Source: Bacteroidota bacterium (GTDB lineage: Bacteria > Bacteroidota > Bacteroidia > Sphingobacteriales > Sphingobacteriaceae). From it: a stretch of 64,000 nt of DNA. How positions within the stretch are numbered: position 1 is the first letter of the stretch; each line of letters opens with the position of its first letter. Of this stretch, positions 36,403-45,535 are shown in pieces. The stretch is from positions 1-64,000 of the forward strand of contig JAHJVW010000034.1 in the NCBI GenBank assembly GCA_018828585.1. Reading direction: 5' to 3'. A program made the translations under genes and the position numbers. The notes under the pieces were generated by a model, which ran no database searches, had not been told where the DNA came from, and saw nothing but the letters and a program-made list of their open reading frames with translations.

Positions 36403-36825
36403 TTATGCTTCTACGTAATCTCTACGTACTACAAACTTTGTTTGAACTGGTAACTTTTGTGCAGCTAAACGCATTGCTTCCTTAGCTACTTCAAATGGCA
36501 CACCTTCTGCTTCGAAAAGGATTCTTCCTGGTCTTACAACGGCAACCCAATATTCTGGAGCACCCTTACCCTTACCCATACGAACCTCTGCAGGTTTTTT
36601 AGTAACTGGCTTATCAGGAAATATACGAATCCATACTTGACCTTCACGTTTCATAAAACGAGTTACGGCAATACGGGCAGCTTCAATCTGACGGCTGGTA
36701 ATCCAGCATTCTTCTAATGATTTTATTCCGAATGATCCAAAAGACAACTCAGCACCACGAGAGGCTAACCCCTTCATTCTGCCTTTTTGCATCTTTCTGA
36801 ACTTCGTTCTTTTTGGCTGTAACAT
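36403..36825 (-). CDS. rplP: 50S ribosomal protein L16
   Basis: 140 residues. [40 protein letters not shown] and [20 protein letters not shown] are classical. It organises the A-site tRNA pocket. 32 bases after rpsC. Confidence 0.98.
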   Translation of the reverse strand: MLQPKRTKFRKMQKGRMKGLASRGAELSFGSFGIKSLEECWITSRQIEAARIAVTRFMKREGQVWIRIFPDKPVTKKPAEVRMGKGKGAPEYWVAVVRPGRILFEAEGVPFEVAKEAMRLAAQKLPVQTKFVVRRDYVEA

Positions 36826-36857
36826 TACTTTAATCTTAAATCGTTAAACGATAGTTT

Positions 36858-37652
36858 TTAATTTCTTTTTCCTCTTGCGGCACCTGCACCACCTCTGTTG
36901 TTTCCACCACGGTTTCCACCTTTTCTATCTCCTCGGTCATTACGATCACCTCTTGGAGCAAAGTTTCCACCTTCTGGCTTACCACCTTTACCAGTGTTTG
37001 CACCTATGTTAGGAGAAAGATCTCTCTTACCATAAACTTCGCCTTTACAAATCCATACTTTAACACCTATTTTTCCATAGGTAGTTAAAGCTTCACCTAA
37101 AGCATAATCTATATCAGCTCTCAAAGTATGCAATGGAGTTCTTCCATCTTTATATTGTTCGCTACGAGCCATCTCTGCTCCGCCTAAACGGCCAGAACAC
37201 ATTATTTTAATTCCTTCAGCACCCATTCTCATGGTAGCAGCAATAGATGTTTTCATTGCTCTTCTAAAAGAAATTCTTGCTTCTAGTTGTTTAGCAACAC
37301 CGTCAGCTACTAATTGAGCATCTAACTCAGGACGTTTGATTTCGAAAATATTGATTTGAACATCCTTTTTAGTTAGTTTCTTCAACTCTTCTTTAATCTT
37401 GTCTACTTCCTGGCCACCTTTACCTATTACAATACCCGGACGAGCAGTGTGAATAGTTACAGTGATACGCTTTAAAGTTCTTTCGATGACTACTTTAGAA
37501 ACACCACCTTTTGCAATACGAGCAGAGATGTATTTACGAATTTTTTCGTCCTCAACTAATTTATCTGCGTATTTGTTACCGCCATACCAGTTAGAGTCCC
37601 ATCCTTTGATGATTCCTAATCTGAGTCCTATTGGATTAGCTTTTTGTCCCAT
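36858..37652 (-). CDS. rpsC: 30S ribosomal protein S3 with RGG-rich tail
   Basis: 264 residues against about 233 in E. coli. The KH domain is seen in [20 protein letters not shown]. The C-terminal half has [20 protein letters not shown] and [13 protein letters not shown]. After residue 215 a glycine, arginine and asparagine-rich tail follows ([18 protein letters not shown], then [12 protein letters not shown]). S3 guards the mRNA entry channel. The tail resembles RGG RNA-binding motifs; effect unknown. Confidence 0.97.
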   Translation of the reverse strand: MGQKANPIGLRLGIIKGWDSNWYGGNKYADKLVEDEKIRKYISARIAKGGVSKVVIERTLKRITVTIHTARPGIVIGKGGQEVDKIKEELKKLTKKDVQINIFEIKRPELDAQLVADGVAKQLEARISFRRAMKTSIAATMRMGAEGIKIMCSGRLGGAEMARSEQYKDGRTPLHTLRADIDYALGEALTTYGKIGVKVWICKGEVYGKRDLSPNIGANTGKGGKPEGGNFAPRGDRNDRGDRKGGNRGGNNRGGAGAARGKRN

Positions 37653-37661
37653 TTCTACTTA

Positions 37662-38024
37662 TTAATTAGTTTGAGGTTCAACATTCTTACTATCTACTAC
37701 CAAAGTTACATGGTTAGAACGCTTACGAATTCTGTATCCACGACCTTGAGGCGCTGGTCTTAAACGCTTTAACTGACGACCACCGTCAACCATAATCGTT
37801 TTCACGAAAAGTTGTGCATCCTCAGGGCGTTGACCCTCATTTTTTGATTCCCAATTTTTAATCGCAGATAATAATAGTTTCTCAACTCTTATAGCCGCTT
37901 CTTTATTGGTAAATTTTAAGATATATAATGCCTTTTCTACACGTTCTCCTCTGATCAGGTCAACAACCAGTCTCATTTTACGAGGTGAAGTGGGGCAATT
38001 ATTTAATTTTGCTACTGCTTCCAT
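37662..38024 (-). CDS. rplV: 50S ribosomal protein L22
   Basis: 120 residues. [20 protein letters not shown] at the start and [20 protein letters not shown] at the end. The loop reaching the exit tunnel is [20 protein letters not shown]. 7 bases after rpsS. Confidence 0.98.
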   Translation of the reverse strand: MEAVAKLNNCPTSPRKMRLVVDLIRGERVEKALYILKFTNKEAAIRVEKLLLSAIKNWESKNEGQRPEDAQLFVKTIMVDGGRQLKRLRPAPQGRGYRIRKRSNHVTLVVDSKNVEPQTN

Positions 38025-38031
38025 TGCTTAA

Positions 38032-38298
38032 TTATTTTCTTTTTTCAGCGTGACCTCTAAATGTTCTGGTTGGAGCAAACTCTCCTAGTTTATGACCAAC
38101 CATATTTTCAGTTACGTAAACAGGAATAAACTTATTTCCATTATGTACTGCAAATGTATGACCTACGAAATCCGGAGAAATCATTGATCTTCTTGACCAA
38201 GTTTTAATTACGGTCTTTTTACCTGCATCATTCATCGTAGATACTTTCTTCTCTACGTTGTGATCTATATAAGGTCCTTTTTTTATCGAACGAGCCAT
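38032..38298 (-). CDS. rpsS: 30S ribosomal protein S19
   Basis: 88 residues. [40 protein letters not shown] and [20 protein letters not shown]. In the 30S head with S13. Its ATG overlaps the rplB stop by one base. Confidence 0.98.
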   Translation of the reverse strand: MARSIKKGPYIDHNVEKKVSTMNDAGKKTVIKTWSRRSMISPDFVGHTFAVHNGNKFIPVYVTENMVGHKLGEFAPTRTFRGHAEKRK

Positions 38299-39122
38299 TA
38301 TTTCTTCCTCCTAGCTATGATGAAACGATTTGAGTATTTCTTCTTATCACGGGTTTTGAAACCTTTTGACAATAACCCTTTTCTTGAACGTGGGTGACCA
38401 CCTGATGATCTACCCTCACCACCACCCATTGGGTGATCTACTGGGTTCATCGCAACACCTCTTACTCTTGGCCTTCTTCCTAACCAACGTTTTCTTCCAG
38501 CTTTACCTAAAACCTCATTGGCATGTTCTGAGTTTGAAACTGAACCAATAGTAGCAGTACAAGTTACCAAAATCATACGTGTTTCACCTGAAGGCATTTT
38601 CACAGTTGCATATTTACCGTCTCTTGCTGCTAATTGAGCATAAGCACCAGCACTCCTTGCAATTTGTGCACCTCTACCTGGAGTTAATTCAATATTATGA
38701 ATTATTGATCCAAGAGGAATGTTAGCTAATTTGATGTTGTTTCCAACTTCTGGCACAACTGCATCACCTGCAATTACTTTTGATCCAACTTGCAACCCTT
38801 CAGGTGCAACGATGTATCTTTTTTCACCATCAGCATAATGTAACAGCGCAATACGGGCAGTACGATTTGGATCGTATTCTATAGTTGCTACTGTTGCGGG
38901 GATATCTTTTTTGTCGCGTTTAAAATCTATTAATCGGTACAATTGCTTGTGACCCCCACCGATATAACGCATAGTCATTTTACCAGTATTGTTACGACCA
39001 CCCGACTTACTACTTTTTACAGTAAGAGACTTTTCTGGAGTACTTGTAGTAATTTCACTGAAATCACTACCCACTCTGAAACGTGTTCCTGGTGTTACTG
39101 GTTTAAATTTTCTTAAGCCCAT
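38298..39122 (-). CDS. rplB: 50S ribosomal protein L2
   Basis: 274 residues. [40 protein letters not shown], and the C-terminal [20 protein letters not shown], which contains the histidine near the peptidyl-transferase centre. 7 bases after rplW. Confidence 0.98.
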   Translation of the reverse strand: MGLRKFKPVTPGTRFRVGSDFSEITTSTPEKSLTVKSSKSGGRNNTGKMTMRYIGGGHKQLYRLIDFKRDKKDIPATVATIEYDPNRTARIALLHYADGEKRYIVAPEGLQVGSKVIAGDAVVPEVGNNIKLANIPLGSIIHNIELTPGRGAQIARSAGAYAQLAARDGKYATVKMPSGETRMILVTCTATIGSVSNSEHANEVLGKAGRKRWLGRRPRVRGVAMNPVDHPMGGGEGRSSGGHPRSRKGLLSKGFKTRDKKKYSNRFIIARRKK

Positions 39123-39129
39123 AATTCAA

Positions 39130-39420
39130 TTAAATATTGCTATAAAAGTCAATAACTTCACCTTCTTTTAAGGTAATCACTGCTTTTTTAAGTTTTGCAG
39201 CTCTACCTGAAACCATGCCAGCTTTAGTTGATCTTGTTTTTAATTTTCCAACAACAACTGTTGTATTTACTGACGTTACAGTTACACCATACATGGCTTC
39301 TACTGCTGATTTGATTTGTAATTTGTTTGCTCTATGATCACACTGAAAAGTATAACGGTTCAACTTTTCAGTTAACATAGTGGCTTTTTCTGTTAATACA
39401 GGTTTTTTTAAGATTTCCAT
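39130..39420 (-). CDS. rplW: 50S ribosomal protein L23
   Basis: 96 residues: ILKKPVLTEKATMLTEKLNR, then YTFQCDHRANKLQIKSAVEA. It is the docking site for trigger factor and SRP at the exit. 1 base after rplD. Confidence 0.98.
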   Translation of the reverse strand: MEILKKPVLTEKATMLTEKLNRYTFQCDHRANKLQIKSAVEAMYGVTVTSVNTTVVVGKLKTRSTKAGMVSGRAAKLKKAVITLKEGEVIDFYSNI

Positions 39421-39421
39421 A

Positions 39422-40051
39422 TTACTTGGCTAATGCCTCCTCCAATGTTTTTACCGAACCGGTAGTTAATACTAATTTTCCAGCGTTTAATACATCATAT
39501 GTATTTAACTGATCAGCAGTGATTACTTTTGTACCTTGAATATTTCTACTTGATAAGTAAACATTATCATTTGCTGAAGCAAGAACTATTAAAGTTTTTT
39601 GCCCTACAAAATTTAATGCCCCTAATAAGCTGGCAAAGTTTTTAGTTTTTGAAGTTTCGAAATTGAAATCCTCTAAAACTACTACACTGTTATCTTTAAC
39701 TTTATAAGCTAATGCCGATTTACGAGCTAATGCTTTTAGTTTCTTATTTAACTTAAAGCTATAATCACGTGGTTGAGGACCGAAAATTCTACCACCACCA
39801 TTAAATAATGGAGACTTAATACTTCCTGCTCTTGCACCACCTGTTCCTTTTTGCTTGTATAACTTACGGGTAGAACCTGCAATCTCATTACGTTGTTTAG
39901 ACTTATGAGTTCCTTGACGCTGATTAGCTAAAAACTGTTTTACATCTAAGTAAATAGCATGATCATTTGGTTCGATACCGAAGATATCCTCAGAAAGCTG
40001 CACCTTGGCACCTGTTTCTTTACCTGAGACGTTTAATACTTTAACTTCCAT
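39422..40051 (-). CDS. rplD: 50S ribosomal protein L4
   Basis: 209 residues. [40 protein letters not shown] and [19 protein letters not shown] form the tunnel loop. In E. coli L4 also represses its own operon, which would be relevant to the leader hairpin before rplC; not shown here. 1 base after rplC. Confidence 0.98.
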   Translation of the reverse strand: MEVKVLNVSGKETGAKVQLSEDIFGIEPNDHAIYLDVKQFLANQRQGTHKSKQRNEIAGSTRKLYKQKGTGGARAGSIKSPLFNGGGRIFGPQPRDYSFKLNKKLKALARKSALAYKVKDNSVVVLEDFNFETSKTKNFASLLGALNFVGQKTLIVLASANDNVYLSSRNIQGTKVITADQLNTYDVLNAGKLVLTTGSVKTLEEALAK

Positions 40052-40052
40052 C

Positions 40053-40670
40053 TTACTTCTCGATTAATACGTACGAACCCTTAGCGCCCGGAATAGATCC
40101 GCTTACTACTAATAAATTTTGCTCAGCAAAAACTTTAACGATTTGTAGGTTTTGAATTTTCACTCTATCACCACCTGTTCTACCTGCCATTCTCATTCCT
40201 TTAAATACTCTTGAAGGATATGAAGAAGCACCTAATGAACCAGGAGCTCTTAAACGGTTATGCTGACCGTGAGTTTGCATACCCACACCGCTAAATCCGT
40301 GGCGTTTTACAACACCTTGAAAACCTTTACCTTTAGAAGTACCCACTACATCAACGTAGTCTCCTTCTACAAAAAGATTAACATCTACAGTGTCTCCTAA
40401 AGTTTTGTCTTCTGTGAAATACTTAAATTCCACAACCTTACGCTTAGGTGTAGAACCTGCTTTCGCAAAATGACCTTTTAAAGAAGAAGTAGTGTTTTTT
40501 TCTTTTTTCTCATCGTAAGCTAACTGCACAGCAGCATAGCCATCATTCTCGATGGTTTTAACTTGTGTTACAACACAAGGTCCAGCTTCAATCACAGTAC
40601 ATGGTATGTTTTTACCCTCTGCGTCGAAAATGCTGGTCATTCCTACTTTTTTTCCAATTATTCCTGACAT
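40053..40670 (-). CDS. rplC: 50S ribosomal protein L3
   Basis: 205 residues. [39 protein letters not shown] and [20 protein letters not shown] are typical. First gene of this transcription unit, since rpsJ, its usual upstream neighbour, is 6 kb away. A promoter with full consensus (40746-40776) and a small hairpin (CGAAGC...GCTTCG, 40694-40711) precede it. Confidence 0.98.
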   Translation of the reverse strand: MSGIIGKKVGMTSIFDAEGKNIPCTVIEAGPCVVTQVKTIENDGYAAVQLAYDEKKEKNTTSSLKGHFAKAGSTPKRKVVEFKYFTEDKTLGDTVDVNLFVEGDYVDVVGTSKGKGFQGVVKRHGFSGVGMQTHGQHNRLRAPGSLGASSYPSRVFKGMRMAGRTGGDRVKIQNLQIVKVFAEQNLLVVSGSIPGAKGSYVLIEK

Positions 40671-40745
40671 TTCTTAATTTAATTAACACCCATCGAAGCA
40701 GTAGGGCTTCGTTCAAGGTGGATATAATATCCCTAAAAGGGACGG

Positions 40746-40776
40746 CAAAGATAGGAAAGTCTTATTAATTATCAAA
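40746..40776 (-). promoter_or_regulatory. Promoter of the S10-spc-alpha cluster (rplC)
   Basis: The minus strand reads TTTG (40776-40773), 19 bases, then TATCTTTG (40753-40746): a complete TTTG-N19-TAnnTTTG promoter. The start would fall near 40740, giving a leader of about 70 bases that includes the CGAAGC/GCTTCG hairpin. Confidence 0.85.
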
Positions 40777-40952
40777 CACTTATGCACTTATTTTTCATAT
40801 TTTTTTAATAAGGTGAATTCTAAATAAAAAAGCGTCTTAACTTCCCTAATTATAAGATTAAATTAAAGAGAATATTTAAGCACTGCTTGACCTGAAAAAT
40901 AGAAAGTGTTTTCTATCGTATACAATTAAAAAAATACAGATTTACCTTTAGA

Positions 40953-40976
40953 GATATTTTATTGCAATAAAATATC
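40953..40976. promoter_or_regulatory. Perfect 24-bp palindrome upstream of the lipoprotein pair
   Basis: GATATTTTATTG followed at once by its exact complement CAATAAAATATC. It ends 46 bases before the ATG of the first lipoprotein gene. With no loop it is more like a dimeric protein site than a terminator. Confidence 0.5.
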
Positions 40977-41022
40977 AATGGTCTACTTATTGTAAACAAT
41001 TAGTGAACTAAAAAATTAAATC

Positions 41023-41454
41023 ATGAAAACATTCAAAACCTTATTCAAAACAGCATTAATGATTACTCCAATTTTACTCACTGTTGCTTGTAATAAAAAT
41101 GCAGGAAAATATGAGAATCTTAAAAGTGGAGAAAAAGTAACAATCATAAAAGATCCAACAACAGGTTATGCAATTGACAGTATAACAAAAGAGCCTGTAG
41201 ACTTTTATGTTAATTTAGAAACAAAAGATACTATTTATGGTAAAACAGGAATTGTTGTCAATAATGCGTTAATAAAAACCCCAGAAGGTTCTTATATGGT
41301 TGATAATGCAAAGATTAAATCTGATGGCGATGAGTTTAAAAGTAATGCTGAAAATGTGAAAATCAAAATTGACGGTGACGAAACAAAAATTAAAACTGAC
41401 AACAAAAAAATTAAAATTAAAGACGGCGAGAAAAAAGTAAAATATAAGGACTAA
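41023..41454 (+). CDS. Lipoprotein with lysine/isoleucine repeat tail (first paralogue)
   Basis: 143 residues. A lipoprotein signal ends in lipobox LTVAC with Cys23. The middle has SGEKVTIIKDPTTGYAIDSI and a VDFYVNLETKDTIY strand. The tail is a run of short repeats with alternating lysine and hydrophobic residues (VKIKIDGDETKIKTDNKKIKI). The repeats suggest a beta-solenoid-like, strongly basic end. No family recognised. The paralogous gene follows after 12 bases. Product should sit on a membrane facing the periplasm or outside. Confidence 0.75.
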   Translation: MKTFKTLFKTALMITPILLTVACNKNAGKYENLKSGEKVTIIKDPTTGYAIDSITKEPVDFYVNLETKDTIYGKTGIVVNNALIKTPEGSYMVDNAKIKSDGDEFKSNAENVKIKIDGDETKIKTDNKKIKIKDGEKKVKYKD

Positions 41455-41466
41455 AACAAATAAATC

Positions 41467-41958
41467 ATGAAAAAAAAATTAATATTAAGCTTAGTTGTAC
41501 TCGCAAGTATTTCTACTGCATGTAACAATGCCAAAAACACTTCAAACGAATCTGATTCAACAATTAACACTTCTGAAGAAGGAATGATGAAAGTTGATAA
41601 GCCTACTGTAAAATCTGGGAGTTATGTGAATTTAAGTACTGGAAAAAAAGTTTATGTGATACCTGATCCAATAACTGGAGTTGCAATTGATAGTATTACT
41701 CAAATCCCAATTGAATTTTATTATAATCCGATTACTTTGGATACCATTTATCAAAATGGATTAACGGTGAATCATATGCTGATTAATCTTGGTAACGGAA
41801 AATACAAATTGGATGATATGAAAATCAAAATAGATGGTGATGAAATAAAAATTAAAACAGATACTTCTAAAATTAAAATTGATGGTACTGACATGAAAAT
41901 TAAATCTGGCGACCAAAAAACAAAAATCACTGACGATACTATAAAAGTTAAAAATTAG
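41467..41958 (+). CDS. Lipoprotein with lysine/isoleucine repeat tail (second paralogue)
   Basis: 163 residues. Lipobox ISTAC with Cys19, then a serine/asparagine-rich linker. The core STGKKVYVIPDPITGVAIDS with IPIEFYYNPITLDTIY matches the first paralogue nearly column by column. The tail has four or five KIKxDG(D/T) repeats (MKIKIDGDEIKIKTDTSKIK and on). The two genes arose by tandem duplication and diverged. A strong hairpin follows at 42003-42041. Function unknown. Confidence 0.75.
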   Translation: MKKKLILSLVVLASISTACNNAKNTSNESDSTINTSEEGMMKVDKPTVKSGSYVNLSTGKKVYVIPDPITGVAIDSITQIPIEFYYNPITLDTIYQNGLTVNHMLINLGNGKYKLDDMKIKIDGDEIKIKTDTSKIKIDGTDMKIKSGDQKTKITDDTIKVKN

Positions 41959-42002
41959 GTAAGGAGATTAAGAATTAAGTCTCATATTTTTTTAGTGAAT
42001 TA

Positions 42003-42041
42003 AAAAGAAGCTGTTTCAAAATAAATGAGGCAGCTTCTTTT
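42003..42041 (+). terminator. Terminator after the lipoprotein pair
   Basis: AAAAGAAGCTG (42003-42013) and CAGCTTCTTTT (42031-42041), 11-bp perfect stem, followed by GTTGTTT; 44 bases after the stop. Confidence 0.7.
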
Positions 42042-42094
42042 GTTGTTTATTTCCCATTATGAAATAGTATATCAAAAAATAAGTCTCTAACATA

Positions 42095-43906
42095 TTAATC
42101 TTTCGACAAGATAATGGCTGTATAAGGTGCAATAGAAACTTCGGCACTCTGCTCAAAACCATCACAATTTTCATCTTGAGTTTCTACATCAAAAGAATCA
42201 TAATCTCCAAATTCTTCATCGTATCCTTTCCAGTCAGAGTTGAAACGAATTTTCCACAAACCTTTTTCTGGAAATCCAACTCGATAAACTGATTTATCAG
42301 AGTCGGCAAAATTTAATATAATCACAGTAGTATCTTTAGGACCTCCATCCTTCCATCTTTGAAAAGCAACAATTTTTTGCTCGTCATCTTTTCTAATTAT
42401 TTGAATATGCTGACCAGTTAAGCCGTTCGTAAAACCTTTCTTATTCAATCTCAAAGAGATTAAATCTTTATGAAGGTTAAAATAGCCATTAAATTTATCG
42501 AGTCTTTTCCAGTCAATAGGGTCAGTATCAGAGAACCATTTATCTTCTAAAAGTTCTTGCCCCTGAAATAGCATAGGGATACCTGGCGCAGTTAAAACCA
42601 TTGCAACACCTAAAGATGCTCGTTTCTTAGAGAACCAATTATTCACATCTCCATTGGCTATTTCTTCTGCAACTCGAGCACTTCCATTAGCAACTTCATC
42701 ATGCGATTCTGTATAAATTACCCGTCTAAAATAATCATTACTGTAGCGTTTGGTTAGCGCAATAACTACATCATCCATACTTCGATTCTCATCATTCTGT
42801 TCGGTTAATATTTTTCTTACCGGATGAACAAATGTAGCGTCCCACTGGCTACCAAAACCTAAACCATCACCCTCGCCAACCCTATCAGTTACCCAATCTA
42901 ATTGATGTAAATCTTCTGCAACAGTTAATTTATATGGATATTTTTCAGAAATCTCCTTATTTATCCATCTTAAAAGATCTAGACCTTCATCTAATCTACT
43001 ATCTGGATTTTCATCTGCATGGACATTTCTGATATATGGAATCATATCCATTCTTAGTCCATCTACATGAAATTCCTCCAACCACATCATCGCATTATCT
43101 CTGATATATTTTCTCACCTCTTCTCTTCCATAATCAGGACGAGTATCTCCCCATGGCGTTTGTGACTTCCAATCGTTATAAAAATAAATTCCGCCCTTTC
43201 CGTTCTCACTCCAACCATCAAATTGCCAAAGATCTAAATCAGATGGACCAAAATGGTTATAGACAGCATCTAACATTACTGCTATGCCCATAACATGTGC
43301 GGCTTTCACCAATTCCTTTAGCGCATCCGGACCACCGTACTCAGATTCAATTGCGAATGGATAAGATGGATTATATCCCCATGAAAAACCTCCAGGAAAT
43401 TCAAACGGAGGCATAATTTCTATCACATTGATTCCTAATTCTTTTAAATAAGGTAACTTTTCTTTTAGCGTCAAGAAATCTCCTGGTTTCCCTTCTTCTT
43501 TCACATTAAAGGTCCCTAAATGCAACTCATATATTACCGCCTCATTCCAATACGGCATAAAAGATTCATCATCACCCCAATCGAAAGCATGGTTATCATA
43601 CACCACAGAATTTCCCGCCGAATTAGTCATTTCCCTAGCATAAGGGTCATTTTTCAATAAATTTCCTTGCTCGGTTTGAATAACAAATTTATATTGATTA
43701 CCTACTTTAGCAGATGAAACATTACTCCCGAAATAACCATTATCCTCATGATCCAATTTAAACTCCTTTTGGTTCCAATTATTAAAATCTCCTGTTATAA
43801 AGACTTCTTGGGCATGAGGGGCCCATACTCTAAAAAACACCCCACTCTCATGCAAAATGGCACCCATACCATTCATATATATTTTTTCTTGTAACTGATT
43901 TTCCAT
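42095..43906 (-). CDS. GH13 alpha-amylase family protein, branching-enzyme-like with CBM48
   Basis: 603 residues. A CBM48 domain (about 15-105, VFFRVWAPHAQEVFITGDFN) precedes the GH13 barrel (about 120-500). Catalytic residues: Asp287 (VDGLRMDM), Glu331 (TVAEDLHQ) and Asp403 (ESHDEVANG), with DAVYNHFGP as the first conserved region. This pattern lies between glycogen branching enzymes and maltooligosyltrehalose trehalohydrolases; branching is favoured by AEDL and ESHDE. Lack of a signal peptide puts it in the cytoplasm. Single gene in the insert between rpsJ and rplC; no other glycogen gene is near. Confidence 0.88.
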   Translation of the reverse strand: MENQLQEKIYMNGMGAILHESGVFFRVWAPHAQEVFITGDFNNWNQKEFKLDHEDNGYFGSNVSSAKVGNQYKFVIQTEQGNLLKNDPYAREMTNSAGNSVVYDNHAFDWGDDESFMPYWNEAVIYELHLGTFNVKEEGKPGDFLTLKEKLPYLKELGINVIEIMPPFEFPGGFSWGYNPSYPFAIESEYGGPDALKELVKAAHVMGIAVMLDAVYNHFGPSDLDLWQFDGWSENGKGGIYFYNDWKSQTPWGDTRPDYGREEVRKYIRDNAMMWLEEFHVDGLRMDMIPYIRNVHADENPDSRLDEGLDLLRWINKEISEKYPYKLTVAEDLHQLDWVTDRVGEGDGLGFGSQWDATFVHPVRKILTEQNDENRSMDDVVIALTKRYSNDYFRRVIYTESHDEVANGSARVAEEIANGDVNNWFSKKRASLGVAMVLTAPGIPMLFQGQELLEDKWFSDTDPIDWKRLDKFNGYFNLHKDLISLRLNKKGFTNGLTGQHIQIIRKDDEQKIVAFQRWKDGGPKDTTVIILNFADSDKSVYRVGFPEKGLWKIRFNSDWKGYDEEFGDYDSFDVETQDENCDGFEQSAEVSIAPYTAIILSKD

Positions 43907-43980
43907 TTGATATCTGATTTATCCTCCGATATCTAAATGTTTGCCAATATTTCTTCAAATGAAAAGTAGGACGTTTAAAC

Positions 43981-44068
43981 GCTGTATTTAGCACTTCACT
44001 ATTGCTTTGGTTTTTCGCTGCGAAAAACAGCCAAAGAACTGGCTTTTGTAAAGCAATGCTACAGCCAG
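43981..44068. repeat. Nested inverted-repeat element
   Basis: Four sets of arms are interleaved: GCTGTA (43981) with TACAGC (44060); ATTGCTTT (44001) with AAAGCAAT (44050); CTTTGG (44005) with CCAAAG (44031), enclosing TTTTTCGC/GCGAAAAA; and CTGGCT (44039) with AGCCAG (44063). The whole could fold into a compact branched structure or switch between alternatives. It is noncoding and lies between two minus-strand genes, upstream of the GH13 gene. It resembles a dispersed REP-like element, but only one copy is in view. Confidence 0.5.
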
Positions 44069-44090
44069 CTAATGCAAAACCTTAAAAATG

Positions 44091-44127
44091 AAACTGATTT
44101 AATGATTTCAAGAACTGAAATCAGTTT
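44091..44127 (-). terminator. Terminator of the prephenate dehydrogenase gene
   Basis: AAACTGATTT (44091-44100) pairs with AAATCAGTTT (44118-44127) around a 17-base loop, 16 bases after the stop at 44144. Confidence 0.55.
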
Positions 44128-44143
44128 TAAAGGAAATTAAAAA

Positions 44144-45397
44144 TTAGCTTAATCTTTTAATTAAAAGCGCACTTTGTTCTCTTCCTTTTTCTAACAAGGG
44201 TTCGAAAAAATCTTTCGCCGCTTTAAAATGGGATTTGTAACCCTCCATATCTTTGTATTTAATAATAGACGCCCATTCTCTCACCGCGGTATGAAATTCC
44301 AAATCATCTCCTCTGATACTTTTATCATATAATGCAGTTCGGATAGTTTCTTCTAACAATTCATCATTTTTAAATAAATATTCAACTATCCCTAAACGAA
44401 GTTTGAAAGGGGGCGTTTGCCCAACAAGGTTATCATAAGGATTAATCTGAAGTTGATACCAAGCATCAACCATTGCCAATAAACTCAAATGCGAATTTGA
44501 TTTTGCCAATGCGCTATTATCACCTATGCTAAATTCTTTCATGATGGCATCATCAAATAAAATTAAGTCATGCTGTTCATGAAAAACAAAATCCCTCGCT
44601 TTATAAATTCGTTCACGGAAATTTGCTTCATCTTCCTGAATCATCATCTTAAATAAAGCAGATTCAGATTGCGCATAAGCTTCAATCTGTTTGGAGGCAT
44701 AAGGATTTAGGATAGCCAATCCCGCATAAATGTGAGCCTTGTAACTAAATATCCTAAGCGTAGTTAAAATCTTTACGTTATCAATTCCTGATACATAAGC
44801 ACCACTTTCCCAAGGATAAGTTCCTGCATTTTTCCAAGCTGTACCCATACTTTCGAAACCCATATGGGTAACGGCTTGTGTATCTGCCATGATTTGGTCA
44901 TGCTGATGATAATCTTCTAGTTCGATTATTTCAGATTCTAATAATTTTAAAACCTTCAATGCCTTTTGATAATTCTTTTTGCTGATGCGATGTGGAGCAA
45001 CAATCAGTTTTTGCCCTTTGGTTTCGAATCCAGGACCATGTAAAGCATGCGTTAATATAATCTCACTATCCGTAGGAAGGTATTTTTCAAAAGCAGCCAC
45101 TTCGGGTGTTTTAACAGAAGTCATACCCGTAACTATTGCGCCAGACTTAGTTGCGTATGCTGTTTGGGAAACCACTTCATCTATTTTTTCAGCTTCTACC
45201 GCATAAAAAATGAAATCGGCAACATGAGAAACTTCTCTGGAATCATCTAAAATTTGAATATCGAAAGGAGCTAATTCTTCCTGTAAAGCTGATTTATGTT
45301 CTGGTATATCGCATCCCACAACTGTAAGGCCTGCTTTAGCAAAAGTAAGGGCATACAATTTACCCATATCTCCTAATCCGATGATACCGATTTTCAT
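44144..45397 (-). CDS. Prephenate dehydrogenase, fungal Tyr1-like
   Basis: 417 residues. A Rossmann start IGIIGLGDMGKLYALTFAKA is followed by FEKYLPTDSEIILTHALHGP. The C-terminal half has ADTQAVTHMGFESMGTAWKN, NPYASKQIEAYAQS, NSHLSLLAMVDAWYQLQINP and DDLEFHTAVREW. These blocks match the yeast NADP-prephenate dehydrogenase Tyr1 as I remember it better than the usual bacterial TyrA. The reaction would be prephenate to 4-hydroxyphenylpyruvate in tyrosine synthesis. No other aromatic-pathway gene is adjacent. Family is firm, the fungal affinity is from memory. Confidence 0.85.
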   Translation of the reverse strand: MKIGIIGLGDMGKLYALTFAKAGLTVVGCDIPEHKSALQEELAPFDIQILDDSREVSHVADFIFYAVEAEKIDEVVSQTAYATKSGAIVTGMTSVKTPEVAAFEKYLPTDSEIILTHALHGPGFETKGQKLIVAPHRISKKNYQKALKVLKLLESEIIELEDYHQHDQIMADTQAVTHMGFESMGTAWKNAGTYPWESGAYVSGIDNVKILTTLRIFSYKAHIYAGLAILNPYASKQIEAYAQSESALFKMMIQEDEANFRERIYKARDFVFHEQHDLILFDDAIMKEFSIGDNSALAKSNSHLSLLAMVDAWYQLQINPYDNLVGQTPPFKLRLGIVEYLFKNDELLEETIRTALYDKSIRGDDLEFHTAVREWASIIKYKDMEGYKSHFKAAKDFFEPLLEKGREQSALLIKRLS

Positions 45398-45535
45398 GGT
45401 GGCTAAGATAGAAATTTGATAAGAAGAATAGATTCCTTTAATAAAAAGATAGAAAAAAGTTGAATCAGATAAATATAAACTAAACCATTATTTTTAGTGT
45501 ATTAAAAATAGAGACCAGCTATACCATTAAATTAA

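Larger units (their letters stand above)
40671..41022. other. Divergent intergenic region, rplC to lipoprotein gene
   Basis: About 350 bases: the rplC leader with its hairpin, the rplC promoter, an AT-rich middle without coding frames, and a 24-bp palindrome (40953-40976) near the lipoprotein gene. Confidence 0.6.

Noticed and set aside
41281-41958. Lysine-rich tails read as nucleic-acid-binding histone-like domains.
   Set aside because: The proteins carry lipoprotein signals, and the regular alternation with Asp-Gly turns fits strands better than histone-like tails.
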